Position numbers and translations under genes: made by a program. A stretch of DNA of 64,000 bases from an uncultured Brevibacillus sp. (GTDB lineage Bacteria > Bacillota > Bacilli > Brevibacillales > Brevibacillaceae): positions 62,001-126,000 of the forward strand of contig NZ_CANMZW010000009.1 in the NCBI RefSeq assembly GCF_947502445.1, written 5' to 3'. Positions 25,420 through 34,362 of this stretch are shown piece after piece (within the stretch, counting starts at the first letter, position 1; each line of letters opens with the position of its first letter). Under the pieces are notes generated by a model. It was given only the letters and a program-made list of their open reading frames with translations, was not told the DNA's origin and did not search any database.

Positions 25420-25983
25420 ATGAATAAAGAGATCGCGTACAATCAAAGCTTATTTCGCGGTGAATTCCTTCGGTTTACAGCGGCGTATCCTGGTGATGCC
25501 GAACAAATGGCGCGTTTTAGTGAGGACTTCGACTATTTGCGCAGGCTGGACTCAGATTTTGCTGTTCCTCAGCAGCCGTCTGCCTTTGCAGCCTCAAGCT
25601 CACGCAGCTCAAACAGTGTTGAGTTCATGCTGCGCCCGCTAGAGGATGATCGGCTGATTGGCTTTGTCGCTCTATTCAAAATCGAGTGGAACAACCGCGC
25701 TGCTCATATGGCAATGGGAATCGGCAACCCGAGTGACAGGGGAAAAGGCTACGGAGTCGATGCATTGAAAATGCTCCTCCGCTATGCTTTCCATGAATTA
25801 AACCTAAACCGCGTCGGACTTGACGTCATTTCGTACAACGAACCAGCTATCCGCGCCTACACCAAAGCAGGCTTCACCGAAGAAGGCAGAATGCGCTCCG
25901 CCGTCCTGCGCGAAGGCAAAAGCTACGATCGAATCATGATGAGCATCCTGGCAGCAGAGTGGGAAGCCATGCATAAACACTAA
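25420..25983 (+). CDS. GNAT family N-acetyltransferase (RimJ/RimL type)
   Basis: Product of 187 residues starting MNKEIAYNQSLF two bases after the deaminase stop; no strong ribosome binding site is visible, so it is probably translated by coupling. The acetyl-CoA loop is clear as GIGNPSDRGKGYGVDAL (R/Q-x-x-G-x-G/A), followed by LNLNRVGLDVISYNEPAIRAYTKAGFTEEGRMR, the RimJ/RimL-like C-terminal pattern. Such proteins acetylate amino groups of proteins or small molecules; the acceptor is unknown. Being paired with a blasticidin-deaminase-like enzyme, it could belong to a self-protection or drug-modification pair, but this is inference. Confidence 0.87.
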   Translation: MNKEIAYNQSLFRGEFLRFTAAYPGDAEQMARFSEDFDYLRRLDSDFAVPQQPSAFAASSSRSSNSVEFMLRPLEDDRLIGFVALFKIEWNNRAAHMAMGIGNPSDRGKGYGVDALKMLLRYAFHELNLNRVGLDVISYNEPAIRAYTKAGFTEEGRMRSAVLREGKSYDRIMMSILAAEWEAMHKH

Positions 25984-25995
25984 TTCGAAGCTTTT

Positions 25996-26244
25996 TTAGA
26001 AATCCCTGACCATCATAGATAGGTCAGGGGTTTTTGCTTTTTTTGTCACCCACTCTTTAAACATGTCGGCGCACAGAAACAGCTGGTCGAGGAAAATGGA
26101 GAAAAAGCGAAACACGCCCTTAAGCGTCCACCTCTGAGGAGCTTCCTGAACCCTCCACTTTGGACGCGGTTTCGCTTTTTTCATGTAGACGTGCAGGAAT
26201 GACCCCACAGCAAGGTACCCAAGAAGCTGGAGCATTTTCTCCAT
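25996..26244 (-). CDS. Small hypothetical protein
   Basis: A possible 82-residue product starting MEKMLQLLGYLAVGSFLHVYMKK. The start is supported by GGAGGGGAGG a few bases upstream. The first 20 residues are hydrophobic enough for a membrane anchor, then the chain is basic (KKAKPRPKWR) with a further hydrophobic stretch (GVFRFFSIFLDQLFLC). No family is recognised. Its last codons overlap the terminator of the convergent acetyltransferase gene, which is a reason for caution. Confidence 0.5.
   Translation of the reverse strand: MEKMLQLLGYLAVGSFLHVYMKKAKPRPKWRVQEAPQRWTLKGVFRFFSIFLDQLFLCADMFKEWVTKKAKTPDLSMMVRDF
26004..26035 (+). terminator. Rho-independent terminator
   Basis: CCCTGACC (26004-26011) pairs perfectly with GGTCAGGG (26022-26029), then five T residues. 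It ends the deaminase-acetyltransferase transcript. Confidence 0.88.
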
Positions 26245-26305
26245 TTTCCTCCCCTCCACTATAGCCACGCTGACATTTTTATCCTCCCTAAATACTTGTT
26301 CAACC

Positions 26306-26356
26306 ATGACGTTTGTCATACCCTCGACTTGACGTTTATGACTACAGTGACCTGAC
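26306..26356 (+). promoter_or_regulatory. Putative DesR-binding region upstream of des
   Basis: ATGAC-GTTT-GTCAT (26306-26319) is a perfect inverted repeat. TGACGTTT recurs at about 26330-26337, and GTCATA (26315-26320) is mirrored by TATGAC (26337-26342). The cluster lies about 100 bases before the desaturase gene, with a TACAAT -10 like hexamer downstream near 26367. In Bacillus subtilis phosphorylated DesR binds cooperatively to such a region of the des promoter; the assignment here is by position and symmetry. Confidence 0.5.
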
Positions 26357-26442
26357 TGAATTTTCTACAATATAGATAGAAAATTGCGTCTGGCAAAGTC
26401 AATCGCCACCCGCGCGCTTCATATCGAGGAGGAAACATATAC

Positions 26443-27498
26443 ATGCACCAATCCAACATCGCTCATTTGAAAAAGAATGTAGCCCCCTTTGAAAAAACAG
26501 ATACCAAATCGAGCATCAGACAGATCATCAACACGATGGTTCCGCTGCTTTTGCTTTGGTACAGTGCGTATTTGAGCTTGTCTGTTTCTTACTGGCTGGC
26601 ATTTCCACTCACAGTCATCGCAGCTGGCTTCATGATTCGTACCTTCATTATTTTTCATGATTGCTGCCATCAGTCCTTTTTCAAAAGCCGGTTGGCAAAC
26701 GATATACTCGGAATTATAACAGGTGTATTTACACTCGTTCCGTATGAGCAGTGGAAAAATGCGCATGCGATCCATCATGCAACGAGCAGCAACCTCGATA
26801 AGCGCGGAGTAGGCGATATTTGGATTATGACCGTCGACGAATATTTGGCTGCGCCCTTGTGGCAGCGGATCGCATACCGGATATACCGTAATCCGATTGT
26901 TATGTTTGGACTTGGACCCATTTACGTTTTTGTATTTCAATACCGTTTTAACCGCAATGGAGCACGTCGTCAAGAGAAGCTGAACAACTATTTTATGAAT
27001 GTGCTGATTGTAGGCATTTACGGCTTTATGATCTGGGCGATCGGCTGGAAGGACTTTCTTTTGGTGCAAGGCCCGATCTTTTATCTTTCTGCTGTGTTTG
27101 GCATCTGGCTGTTTTATGTTCAGCACCAGTTTGAGGATTCGTATTTTGAAAATGAGGACCAGTGGAGCTATGTGAAGGCAGCGGTGGAAGGAAGCTCTTA
27201 TTACAAGCTGCCACAAGCACTTCAATGGATTACAGGCAATATCGGCTTTCATCATGTGCATCACCTGAGTCCAAAGGTACCAAATTACAACCTGGAGAAA
27301 GCACATATCGAAACTCCTCCGTTGCAGATGGCAACGACGATTACACTGGCTTCCAGCTTGGTGGCACTGCGCTTTCGCTTGTGGGATGAGCGTGGCAAAC
27401 GATTTGTGAGCTTTAAAGAGCTGAAGCAGATGCCGATCGAGAGCGAGTCGATCATGGATGCCCTGCATAGCCCCAAACCGAGCTTGGAAGGAAAATAG
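26443..27498 (+). CDS. des: Membrane acyl-lipid desaturase
   Basis: Product of 351 residues, nearly the same length as the Bacillus subtilis delta-5 desaturase Des. The three histidine boxes that hold the di-iron centre are intact: HDCCH (72-76), HAIHH (108-112) and HHVHH (270-274). Hydrophobic helices lie between them. The enzyme introduces a cis double bond into acyl chains of membrane phospholipids, using O2 and electrons from ferredoxin or flavodoxin, and so fluidises the membrane in the cold. It is followed at 64 bases by its sensor kinase and regulator genes. GAGGAGG lies 12 bases before the ATG. Confidence 0.93.
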   Translation: MHQSNIAHLKKNVAPFEKTDTKSSIRQIINTMVPLLLLWYSAYLSLSVSYWLAFPLTVIAAGFMIRTFIIFHDCCHQSFFKSRLANDILGIITGVFTLVPYEQWKNAHAIHHATSSNLDKRGVGDIWIMTVDEYLAAPLWQRIAYRIYRNPIVMFGLGPIYVFVFQYRFNRNGARRQEKLNNYFMNVLIVGIYGFMIWAIGWKDFLLVQGPIFYLSAVFGIWLFYVQHQFEDSYFENEDQWSYVKAAVEGSSYYKLPQALQWITGNIGFHHVHHLSPKVPNYNLEKAHIETPPLQMATTITLASSLVALRFRLWDERGKRFVSFKELKQMPIESESIMDALHSPKPSLEGK

Positions 27499-27562
27499 CT
27501 CTGCCATAAACCCTTCGATTCCGCTACACTAAGGTGACAAGGTGTAAAAAAGGTGGGCAGTC

Positions 27563-28702
27563 ATGCAAAAGTGGTATCACATTCTCCATAAAAATACGGG
27601 CCTTAGCCCTTACGTCTGGGTAGTTTTTTACATACTACCCTTCTATTTTATTTTCCGGTCTTCCTCGACATATGAGATCGTCATCGGAATCGTCATGATC
27701 CTCGTGTTTTTTATTTGTTACGTGCTCTCCTTTCTTTCCAAAGGATGGCTGATTTACTTTTGGACGAGCTTGCAAATTATCATCTCCATTGCCATGACCG
27801 TGCTGTTTGGCTATGTGTATTTCTCGCTCTTCCTCGCATTTTTCATCGGAAACATCCAAAACAAGATTGGCTTTATTACGCTATACACGATTCATCTGAT
27901 CAGCACCGTTATCACGATCAATATGGGCTTCGTCGCGAAAAATTCGTCGTTTATCAACCAGCTGCCGTTTGTTCTCGTTAGCCTGATTGCCGTTATTTTG
28001 CTGCCAGTGACTACGTACAACTGGAACAAACGGGAGCAGCTGCAAGGTGAGCTGGAGCATGCAAACAAGCGGATTTCAGAGCTGGTCAAGCTGGAGGAGA
28101 GGCAGCGGATTGCCCGTGACCTACATGATACGTTGGGGCAAAAGCTTTCTTTGATCGGACTCAAGACCGATTTAGCCAGCAAGCTGATTACGAAAAATCC
28201 GACCCAGGCTCAGACTGAGCTACAGGAGATCAGACAAACAGCGCGAATCGCCTTAAAAGAAGTACGGGAAATGGTCACACAAATGCGCGGCACGAGACTA
28301 GAGGACGAGATGTTTCGGATCACACAAATATTAAAGGCAGCTGAAATTGACTTTGTGGTGGTGGGCAATCCGAATCTGAACAATACTTCGCTAATGACAG
28401 AGAACGTACTCAGCATGTGCTTGAAGGAAGCAGTCACCAATGTCGTAAAACACAGCAGTGCCACCAGCTGCTCGATTTCAATTGAGCCATCACGAACCGA
28501 TCTGATCGTGCAGGTGAAAGATAACGGAATCGGGATGATCGAGGAAACGGTCTGCACGAAAGGAAACGGGCTGCGCGGGATGAAGGAGCGGCTGGAGTTT
28601 GTGAATGGCAGTATGGAGATCTCTTCAACGGAAAGTGGAACTACCATCGTCATTCGCGTACCAAATGTCTTCAAACAACCGGAAAAGGAGGCGGGAGCAT
28701 GA
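27563..28702 (+). CDS. desK: DesK-like membrane-thickness sensor histidine kinase
   Basis: Product of 379 residues. The first 150 residues form about five short hydrophobic helices, then a coiled linker (NKREQLQGELEHANKRISEL) and the HisKA_3 domain ERQRIARDLHDTLGQKLSLIGL with the phospho-accepting His at residue 188, the same number as in Bacillus subtilis DesK. The ATPase part shows CLKEAVTNVVKHS and DNGIGM plus GNGLRGMKERLEF. DesK switches from phosphatase to kinase when the membrane thickens on cooling and then phosphorylates DesR. The stop overlaps the desR start (ATGA). Confidence 0.93.
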   Translation: MQKWYHILHKNTGLSPYVWVVFYILPFYFIFRSSSTYEIVIGIVMILVFFICYVLSFLSKGWLIYFWTSLQIIISIAMTVLFGYVYFSLFLAFFIGNIQNKIGFITLYTIHLISTVITINMGFVAKNSSFINQLPFVLVSLIAVILLPVTTYNWNKREQLQGELEHANKRISELVKLEERQRIARDLHDTLGQKLSLIGLKTDLASKLITKNPTQAQTELQEIRQTARIALKEVREMVTQMRGTRLEDEMFRITQILKAAEIDFVVVGNPNLNNTSLMTENVLSMCLKEAVTNVVKHSSATSCSISIEPSRTDLIVQVKDNGIGMIEETVCTKGNGLRGMKERLEFVNGSMEISSTESGTTIVIRVPNVFKQPEKEAGA

Positions 28703-29298
28703 TTCGCATAGTGATTGCAGAGGATCAGAGGATGCTGCTCGGTGCTCTGGCTTCCCTGCTCGATTTGGAAGAGGATATGAAGGTCGTCGGCAAAGCAAGC
28801 AATGGGGAAGACGCAGTGAAGCTGGTGCATTTGCACAAGCCGGACATCTGCATCATGGACATCGAGATGCCGGTCAAAAGCGGGCTGGACGCCGCCGAGG
28901 AGCTAAAAGGCTGCGGCTGCAAGGTGATGATCCTGACGACATTTGCCCGCCCAGGCTATTTTGAGCGCGCGCTAAAAGCAGGTGCTAACGGCTATTTGCT
29001 CAAGGACAGTCCGAGTGAAGAGCTGGCGTCCTCTATTCGCAGCATCATGGCAGGGCGACGTATTTATGCTCCGGAGCTGGTAGATGAGGCGTATGGTCAG
29101 GAAAATCCACTGACCGAGCGCGAAAAGGAAGTCCTTTTGCTGATTGCAGATGGCAAAAATACAAAGGAAATCGCAAGCCAGCTGTACATCACAACAGGTA
29201 CTGTGCGCAACTACATCTCCGTGATTCTCGACAAGCTCGGTGTGAGCAACCGGATTGAGGCGATCACGCATTTCAAGGAAAAAGGCTGGTTTAAGTAA
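28699..29298 (+). CDS. desR: DesR-like response regulator (NarL/FixJ family)
   Basis: Product of 199 residues. The receiver domain has the acidic pair E8-D9 and the phosphorylation site D54 in CIMDIEMPVKSG, the same number as in Bacillus subtilis DesR, with T and K switch residues in LTTFARPG and YLLKDSPSEEL. The C-terminal LuxR-type HTH is LTEREKEVLLLIADGKNTKEIASQLYITTGTVRNYIS. When phosphorylated by DesK it should activate des transcription through the repeats upstream of that gene. It is coupled to desK by a four-base overlap. Confidence 0.93.
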   Translation: MIRIVIAEDQRMLLGALASLLDLEEDMKVVGKASNGEDAVKLVHLHKPDICIMDIEMPVKSGLDAAEELKGCGCKVMILTTFARPGYFERALKAGANGYLLKDSPSEELASSIRSIMAGRRIYAPELVDEAYGQENPLTEREKEVLLLIADGKNTKEIASQLYITTGTVRNYISVILDKLGVSNRIEAITHFKEKGWFK

Positions 29299-29318
29299 GC
29301 AACTGAAGAGAAAGCGAC

Positions 29319-29361
29319 GAACTCCACTTCTATTTTACAGCAGAATAGGGGTTCTTTTTTT
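29319..29361 (+). terminator. Terminator of the des operon
   Basis: GAACTC and CTATT on the left pair with AATAG and GGGTTC on the right, leaving a CACTT bulge, followed by seven T residues. Confidence 0.7.
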
Positions 29362-29513
29362 GGGCATAAGAGCGAATTTTTTTCAGAATAATCTGGACGA
29401 AAGTGAAATACTGTGCTTAAAATAAAGCTACATGAGTTTATAAAACCATTGGAGAAAGTAACTCACTCACCAAACAGCAATAGACAAAGAATGACCGGAA
29501 GGAGAGGTCGGCG

Positions 29514-30503
29514 ATGGAAATGGACGAGTATGCGATTGGACTAGACTTGGGTGGTACGAAAATCCTTGCGGGATTGGTAAATAGTGAAGGTCAAATGATC
29601 AGTCAGGCACAGCTTCCTACTACTTCAGAGGATGGAGAGAAGGCAGTAATAGAGCGGGTGTTGGCAGCGATAGAGACTGTCATGATTGACAAAAGCGTAA
29701 ACCGCAGACGCGTGCGCGGTGTCGGGATTGCGTCTGCGGGAGTGATCGACAGCAAAAAGAATGAAATCATTTTTGCCAGCAATCTGGGCTGGAGCAATGT
29801 CCCGATTGGCAAGCTGATCGAGGACAAGTTCCATCTCCCTGTGCGTTTGATGAATGATGCCAATGCTTCTGCGGTTGCAGAGTGGATGTGGGGAGCAGGC
29901 AAAGGCACGGCAAACATGATTTATGTCACCGTCAGCACGGGTGTGGGAGCTGGCATTATTAGCGATGGCCGACTGTTGTCCGGAATTGATGGGAGCGCTG
30001 GTGAGTTCGGGCATATTTCGATTGATTGGAATGGACCGCTCTGCCTTTGCGGGAATCGGGGGTGTCTGGAGAACTACTCGTCTGGCACCGCTATCGAAAA
30101 TGCAGCGCGAATGGCACTCGCCAGGGGAGATGCCGCGATTGCTGGCAGTCTGCTACAAGACAGCGAAGACCTGACGGCAAAGCAAATCGGGGAGGCAGCC
30201 CTGCGTGGTGACCGTTTTTCAATCGACATTTTAAAGCAGGCAGGGTTTTACTTAGGGATAGGGGCGACGAGCTTGATCCATTTGTTCAACCCAGAGGTGA
30301 TTGTTTTTGGCGGTGGGGTTATGAACACAGCCCCGATCATTTTGCAGGAGATTGACAAGAGTGTTCGCGAGCGCTGCATCCCGGGCATGGGAAACCAGGT
30401 GCGCATTGAGCTGAACAGGCTGGGTACTGAATCGGGTGTTGTTGGGGCGGCAGGTCTCTTATTTTCGGAATGGGAGCACGAGCGTAAACTTCAAATTTTA
30501 TAA
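29514..30503 (+). CDS. ROK family sugar kinase
   Basis: Product of 329 residues. The ATP-binding start IGLDLGGTKILAGLV, the catalytic Asp at 115 in MNDANASAVAEW, GEFGH (H167) and the zinc motif C-L-C-G-N-R-G-C-L-E (Cys 177, 179, 184) are all present, so it is an active ROK kinase and has no HTH. ROK kinases phosphorylate glucose, fructose, N-acetylglucosamine, N-acetylmannosamine or allose at C6 or C4. It opens a cluster of dehydrogenases and an importer and probably phosphorylates the released sugar. A 150-base upstream region holds the likely operon promoter; no operator was identified with certainty. Confidence 0.9.
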   Translation: MEMDEYAIGLDLGGTKILAGLVNSEGQMISQAQLPTTSEDGEKAVIERVLAAIETVMIDKSVNRRRVRGVGIASAGVIDSKKNEIIFASNLGWSNVPIGKLIEDKFHLPVRLMNDANASAVAEWMWGAGKGTANMIYVTVSTGVGAGIISDGRLLSGIDGSAGEFGHISIDWNGPLCLCGNRGCLENYSSGTAIENAARMALARGDAAIAGSLLQDSEDLTAKQIGEAALRGDRFSIDILKQAGFYLGIGATSLIHLFNPEVIVFGGGVMNTAPIILQEIDKSVRERCIPGMGNQVRIELNRLGTESGVVGAAGLLFSEWEHERKLQIL

Positions 30504-30514
30504 CGAAATGCTTG

Positions 30515-30543
30515 TTGCAAAGATTAAGATTATTTTGTATCAT
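30515..30543 (+). promoter_or_regulatory. Sigma-A type promoter inside the sugar cluster
   Basis: TTGCAA (30515-30520), exactly 17 bases, TATCAT (30538-30543), in the gap between the ROK kinase and the first dehydrogenase. It suggests that the dehydrogenase and importer genes have their own promoter. Confidence 0.6.
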
Positions 30544-30606
30544 TCAATTAATAACTCCACTGAAAAAACTAACTAACAAAGAAATTAGATAAGTAGGAGG
30601 CAAAGC

Positions 30607-31668
30607 ATGAGCAAAGTGAAGGTTGCGGTAATCGGCGCCGGTTCTATCTCGGACATGCACTTGCAGTCGTATGAGCACAACGAACGAGTAGAGCTTCATG
30701 CCGTTGTTGATTTCAACGAAGAGCGAGCAAAGGAAAAGGCGCAAAAATTCAACGCCAAAACGTATTACAGCAATTTGGAAGATGTGTTTGCAGACAAAGA
30801 GATAGAGGCCGTAAGCATTTGCACCTGGAACAATACGCATGCTGAAATCTCGATCGCAGCGCTCAAGGCGGGCAAGCACGTACTGGTCGAAAAGCCTTTG
30901 TGCACCTCAATTGAAAGCGCTCTTCAAATCGAGGAAGCGGTAAAAGAGAGCGGGAAGGTCCTGCAGGTCGGGTTTGTCCGCCGCTATGATACGAATGCCC
31001 AATTGCTCAAGCAATTTATCGATGCAGGCGAGCTGGGAGAGATTTATTACGCCAAAGCATCCTGCTTGCGTCGGTTAGGAAATCCGGGCGGTTGGTTCGC
31101 GGATAAGGAAAGATCCGGCGGAGGGCCACTGATCGATCTGGGCGTGCATGTTATCGATCTTTGCTGGTACTTGATGGGCTGTCCAAAAGTCAAGACAGTC
31201 AGCGGCAATACATACAACAAGCTGGGAAACCGCGCCAACGTCAAGAACCTCTCCTTTTACAAAGCAGCAGATTATGATCCTACAAAAAATACGGTAGAAG
31301 ATATGGCAAACGCGCTCATTCGTTTTGAAAACGGAGCATCTCTGATGGTAGATGTAAGCTTTACACTACACGCCAAAAAAGAAGAGCTGTCCGTCAAGCT
31401 GTATGGCGACAAGGGCGGTGCAGAGGTAGAGCCTGAGCTGTCGATCATATCTGAAAAACACGATACGATCCTGAACATTAGCCCACAGCTCGATAAACTC
31501 TCCTTTGATTTTAAACAAGGCTTCCAAAACGAAATCGATCACTTCGTTGCATGTGTTCTCGGCGAGAAGGAGACTCTCAGCCCGGTACAGCACGGGGTAG
31601 AGATGATGAAAATTCTGTGTGGAATCTACGAATCAGCGCAAACCGGCAAAGAAGTCACGTTTTCATAA
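30607..31668 (+). CDS. Gfo/Idh/MocA family NAD(P)-dependent dehydrogenase
   Basis: Product of 353 residues. The Rossmann start VAVIGAGSISDMH (G10, G12), the catalytic EKP (95-97, in HVLVEKPL) and the second-domain motif GGGPLIDLGVHVIDL (Asp177, His181) are all intact, so this is a functional member. The family oxidises or reduces cyclic sugars and inositols, often at C1, C2 or C3, using NAD(P). TAGGAGG lies before the ATG. It precedes the importer genes and is the only one of the three such proteins of the cluster with all canonical residues. Confidence 0.9.
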   Translation: MSKVKVAVIGAGSISDMHLQSYEHNERVELHAVVDFNEERAKEKAQKFNAKTYYSNLEDVFADKEIEAVSICTWNNTHAEISIAALKAGKHVLVEKPLCTSIESALQIEEAVKESGKVLQVGFVRRYDTNAQLLKQFIDAGELGEIYYAKASCLRRLGNPGGWFADKERSGGGPLIDLGVHVIDLCWYLMGCPKVKTVSGNTYNKLGNRANVKNLSFYKAADYDPTKNTVEDMANALIRFENGASLMVDVSFTLHAKKEELSVKLYGDKGGAEVEPELSIISEKHDTILNISPQLDKLSFDFKQGFQNEIDHFVACVLGEKETLSPVQHGVEMMKILCGIYESAQTGKEVTFS

Positions 31669-31741
31669 ATAGCCGGGAAAAATGAGTCCAGGGACATCCA
31701 GATTGCATCTATCAGATAAAAATTGTAAGGGGGATTGGGTC

Positions 31742-33343
31742 ATGAAAAAAGTGTCTTATTTGCGAGCAGCATCTGTATTCCTTTTTTCAGTAGCTTTACT
31801 ATTTGGGTGTTCCAGTGGCAACAGTGGCACAGGCGGCACCACAGGAGGTACTTCTGCTCCGCAAGCTGCCAACCCAGGTGAGACGCCAGCAAAACAAAAA
31901 GAACAGCTGGTGGTGGCAGTCAACGAAAACTTCATTACGATGGACCCGCAAAATACAGGGGATGCCCTGTCAAGTGGGGTACAGACCTCCATGTTTGAGG
32001 GCCTATTGATTTACGACAAAGATTTAAAGCTGATACCAGGACTTTCGACTGAATATTCGGTGAATGAAGATGCGACGGAATACACATTCAAGCTGCGCCA
32101 AAACGTCAAGTTCCATGATGGTACGCCGTTCAATGCCCAAGCAGTCAAAATCAACTTCGACCGCATGAGCAACCAGGAAAACAATCTGCGTGCCTACCGC
32201 AACTACAAGTACATCAAAAGCACAGACGTCGTAGACGAATACACCGTAAAGGTGACGCTGAACCAACCGTTTAGTGCCATGATCAACAAATTCACGACGG
32301 GAATCATCAGTCCGCAAGCACTTGAAAAATATGGCAAGGACATCGCGAAAAATCCGGTTGGTACTGGGCCGTACAAATTCGTGGAGTGGGTTCAGGGCGA
32401 TCACTTGACTGTCGAGCTGAATCAGGATCACTGGGATAAGGGTGCTGCCAAGGTTCAAAAAATCATCTACAAGCCAGTACCGGAGAATGGCTCCCGCGTA
32501 GCGATGCTCAAAACGGGAGAGGCTGACGTCATCTATCCGCTGCCAGAGCAACAAGTAGAAACATTGAATGGCGCGGACGGAGTAAAAGTAGAGCGCACAC
32601 CTTCTACGATCACCCGTTACGTCTCCATCAACATGCTGAAAAAGCCGTTTGATGATCCGCGTGTGAGACAAGCAATCAACTATGCGGTAGACAAGGATGC
32701 CTTCATCAAGGTTGTAAAAGCAGGATACGGAGCGAAGCTGGAATCCGTCATGTCTCCTACGATTGCTCATTACGCCAAGCAGGGCGTCTATGAATACAAC
32801 ATTGAAAAAGCAAAAGAATTGCTCAAGGAAGCTGGCTACGAGAATGGCTTCACTACTGACATCTGGGGAAATACCAACTCCGATACGATGAAGGGCATGC
32901 AATTCATCCAGCAGCAATTGCAAAAGGTCGGCATCACGGTTGAAGTGAAGTCGATGGAAGAAGCAACACTGTCTGATGAAATTTACGGCATCAAATCACC
33001 TGAAGAAGCAAAAATGAACATGTGGTATGTAAGCTGGTCGTCCGCAGACCCGGATAACGCGATGCGCTCTCTGTTCAGCAGCGAGAACTTCCCGCCGGCT
33101 GGAGCAAACACTGCATTCTATAAAAACGATCTGGTAGACAAGAGCATCAAGGAAGCTACGCAGTCCTCTGATCAAACGAAGCAAAAAGAGCTGTATGGAG
33201 TCGTACAGGAACATGTATTTAAAGAAGCACCGTGGATTTTCCTCGCTGTCGATGAAATCTTGTATGGAAAGCGCAGCAACGTAGAAGGTGTTTACATCAC
33301 GCCAAGCGGCGGCATCTACGTAAGAGAAGCGGAATTTAAATAA
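31742..33343 (+). CDS. Opp/Dpp-type ABC importer substrate-binding lipoprotein
   Basis: Product of 533 residues with lipobox LFGC (Cys23), a Ser/Gly/Thr-rich linker, then a class C binding fold of the SBP_bac_5 family (peptides, nickel, but also oligosaccharides): VNEDATEYTFKLRQNVKFHDGTPFNAQAVKINFDR is the hallmark region and RVRQAINYAVDKDAFI a second. The context of sugar enzymes suggests a di- or oligosaccharide or glycoside ligand. A GGGGGATT site precedes the ATG at 31742. It heads a complete importer operon of five genes. Confidence 0.92.
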   Translation: MKKVSYLRAASVFLFSVALLFGCSSGNSGTGGTTGGTSAPQAANPGETPAKQKEQLVVAVNENFITMDPQNTGDALSSGVQTSMFEGLLIYDKDLKLIPGLSTEYSVNEDATEYTFKLRQNVKFHDGTPFNAQAVKINFDRMSNQENNLRAYRNYKYIKSTDVVDEYTVKVTLNQPFSAMINKFTTGIISPQALEKYGKDIAKNPVGTGPYKFVEWVQGDHLTVELNQDHWDKGAAKVQKIIYKPVPENGSRVAMLKTGEADVIYPLPEQQVETLNGADGVKVERTPSTITRYVSINMLKKPFDDPRVRQAINYAVDKDAFIKVVKAGYGAKLESVMSPTIAHYAKQGVYEYNIEKAKELLKEAGYENGFTTDIWGNTNSDTMKGMQFIQQQLQKVGITVEVKSMEEATLSDEIYGIKSPEEAKMNMWYVSWSSADPDNAMRSLFSSENFPPAGANTAFYKNDLVDKSIKEATQSSDQTKQKELYGVVQEHVFKEAPWIFLAVDEILYGKRSNVEGVYITPSGGIYVREAEFK

Positions 33344-33349
33344 TACCAG

Positions 33350-33400
33350 AAAAGCAGCGTTGGGTCGTTGCCTGCTGCCCAGCGCTGCTTTACTTTTCTT
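33350..33400 (+). terminator. Intercistronic hairpin (attenuator) after the binding-protein gene
   Basis: AAAGCAGCG(T)TGGG pairs with CCCAGCGCTGCTTT and is followed by TACTTTTCTTATTT. It lies between the binding-protein gene and the permease genes and looks like a partial terminator or 3' stabilising stem, which would give more binding protein than permease. Confidence 0.7.
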
Positions 33401-33420
33401 ATTTAGGAGGAACACAAAAT

Positions 33421-34344
33421 ATGTTCCGTTATATCGTGAAGAGGCTTATCGAGATCATTCCGATCATTTTCGTCGTGTCGCTGCTCATTTTCTTTTTTAT
33501 TCACCTGGTTCCGGGTGATCCTGTCCGTCTGGCGGCGGGAAAGGACGCAACACTGGAAGAGATTACGCGAGTTCGCGAAGAATTGGGACTAGATAAACCG
33601 TTGTTGGTTCAATACGCCACGTATATGCAAAATTTGTTCACAGGCAATTTGGGTCATTCTCTAAAAACAGGACTTCCGATTAGCGATATGTTTGCGAATC
33701 GCTACATGATTACGATGAATTTGACATTTATGAGTTTAGGCTGGGCGCTAGTTCTGGGCTTGCTGATCGGTACCATTTCGGCTGTGTTCCGCAATAAATG
33801 GCCCGATTACGTAGGGATGCTGACAGCGATATCAGGCATTTCCTTACCTGGATTTTGGCTGGGACTCATTCTTATACAGATTTTTTCCGTGCAGCTCGGG
33901 TGGTTTCCGACAGGCGGAGCCGAAAGCTGGAAAAGCTACGTTCTTCCATCTCTTACATTAGGAGCGGGAATTATGTCGATGCTTGCCCGTTTTACGAGAT
34001 CCTCACTGCTCGAAACGTTAAAAGAGGATTTCATTCGGACCGGTCGGGCAAAAGGCTTGAAAGAATCAGTGGTCGTTCGCAAGCATGCACTGAAAAACTC
34101 CATGATCCCTGTCGTTACGATCGCTGGCTTGCAGTTCGGCTTTTTGCTGGGCGGGTCAGTCGTGGTAGAAACAGTTTTCAGTATTCCGGGTATGGGTCGC
34201 CTTTTGATTGACTCGATTGCTTTCCGTGATTACCCAGTTGTACAAGCGGTCATTCTGCTGTTCTCGCTGGAATTCATTCTGGTGAATCTCTTGGTTGATA
34301 TTTTGTATAAAGCGCTAAACCCTAAGATTCGCTATGAAAGCTAA
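33421..34344 (+). CDS. ABC importer permease, DppB type
   Basis: Product of 307 residues with about six helices. The start MFRYIVKRLIEIIPIIFVVSLLIFFFIHLVPGDPVR is the typical DppB/OppB opening (P-G-D-P). The EAA loop that docks the ATPase is GRAKGLKESVVVRKHALKNS. The C-terminal VVVETVFSIPGMGRLLIDSI is also standard. AGGAGG lies nine bases before the ATG. It pairs with the DppC-type permease downstream. Confidence 0.92.
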   Translation: MFRYIVKRLIEIIPIIFVVSLLIFFFIHLVPGDPVRLAAGKDATLEEITRVREELGLDKPLLVQYATYMQNLFTGNLGHSLKTGLPISDMFANRYMITMNLTFMSLGWALVLGLLIGTISAVFRNKWPDYVGMLTAISGISLPGFWLGLILIQIFSVQLGWFPTGGAESWKSYVLPSLTLGAGIMSMLARFTRSSLLETLKEDFIRTGRAKGLKESVVVRKHALKNSMIPVVTIAGLQFGFLLGGSVVVETVFSIPGMGRLLIDSIAFRDYPVVQAVILLFSLEFILVNLLVDILYKALNPKIRYES

Positions 34345-34362
34345 GTAGAGGAGGAGACTGTA

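Noticed and set aside
26419..27507. Open frame of 362 codons on the minus strand
   Set aside because: Wholly antisense to des, whose three histidine boxes and length identify the real frame; the antisense product has no known motif and no ribosome site.
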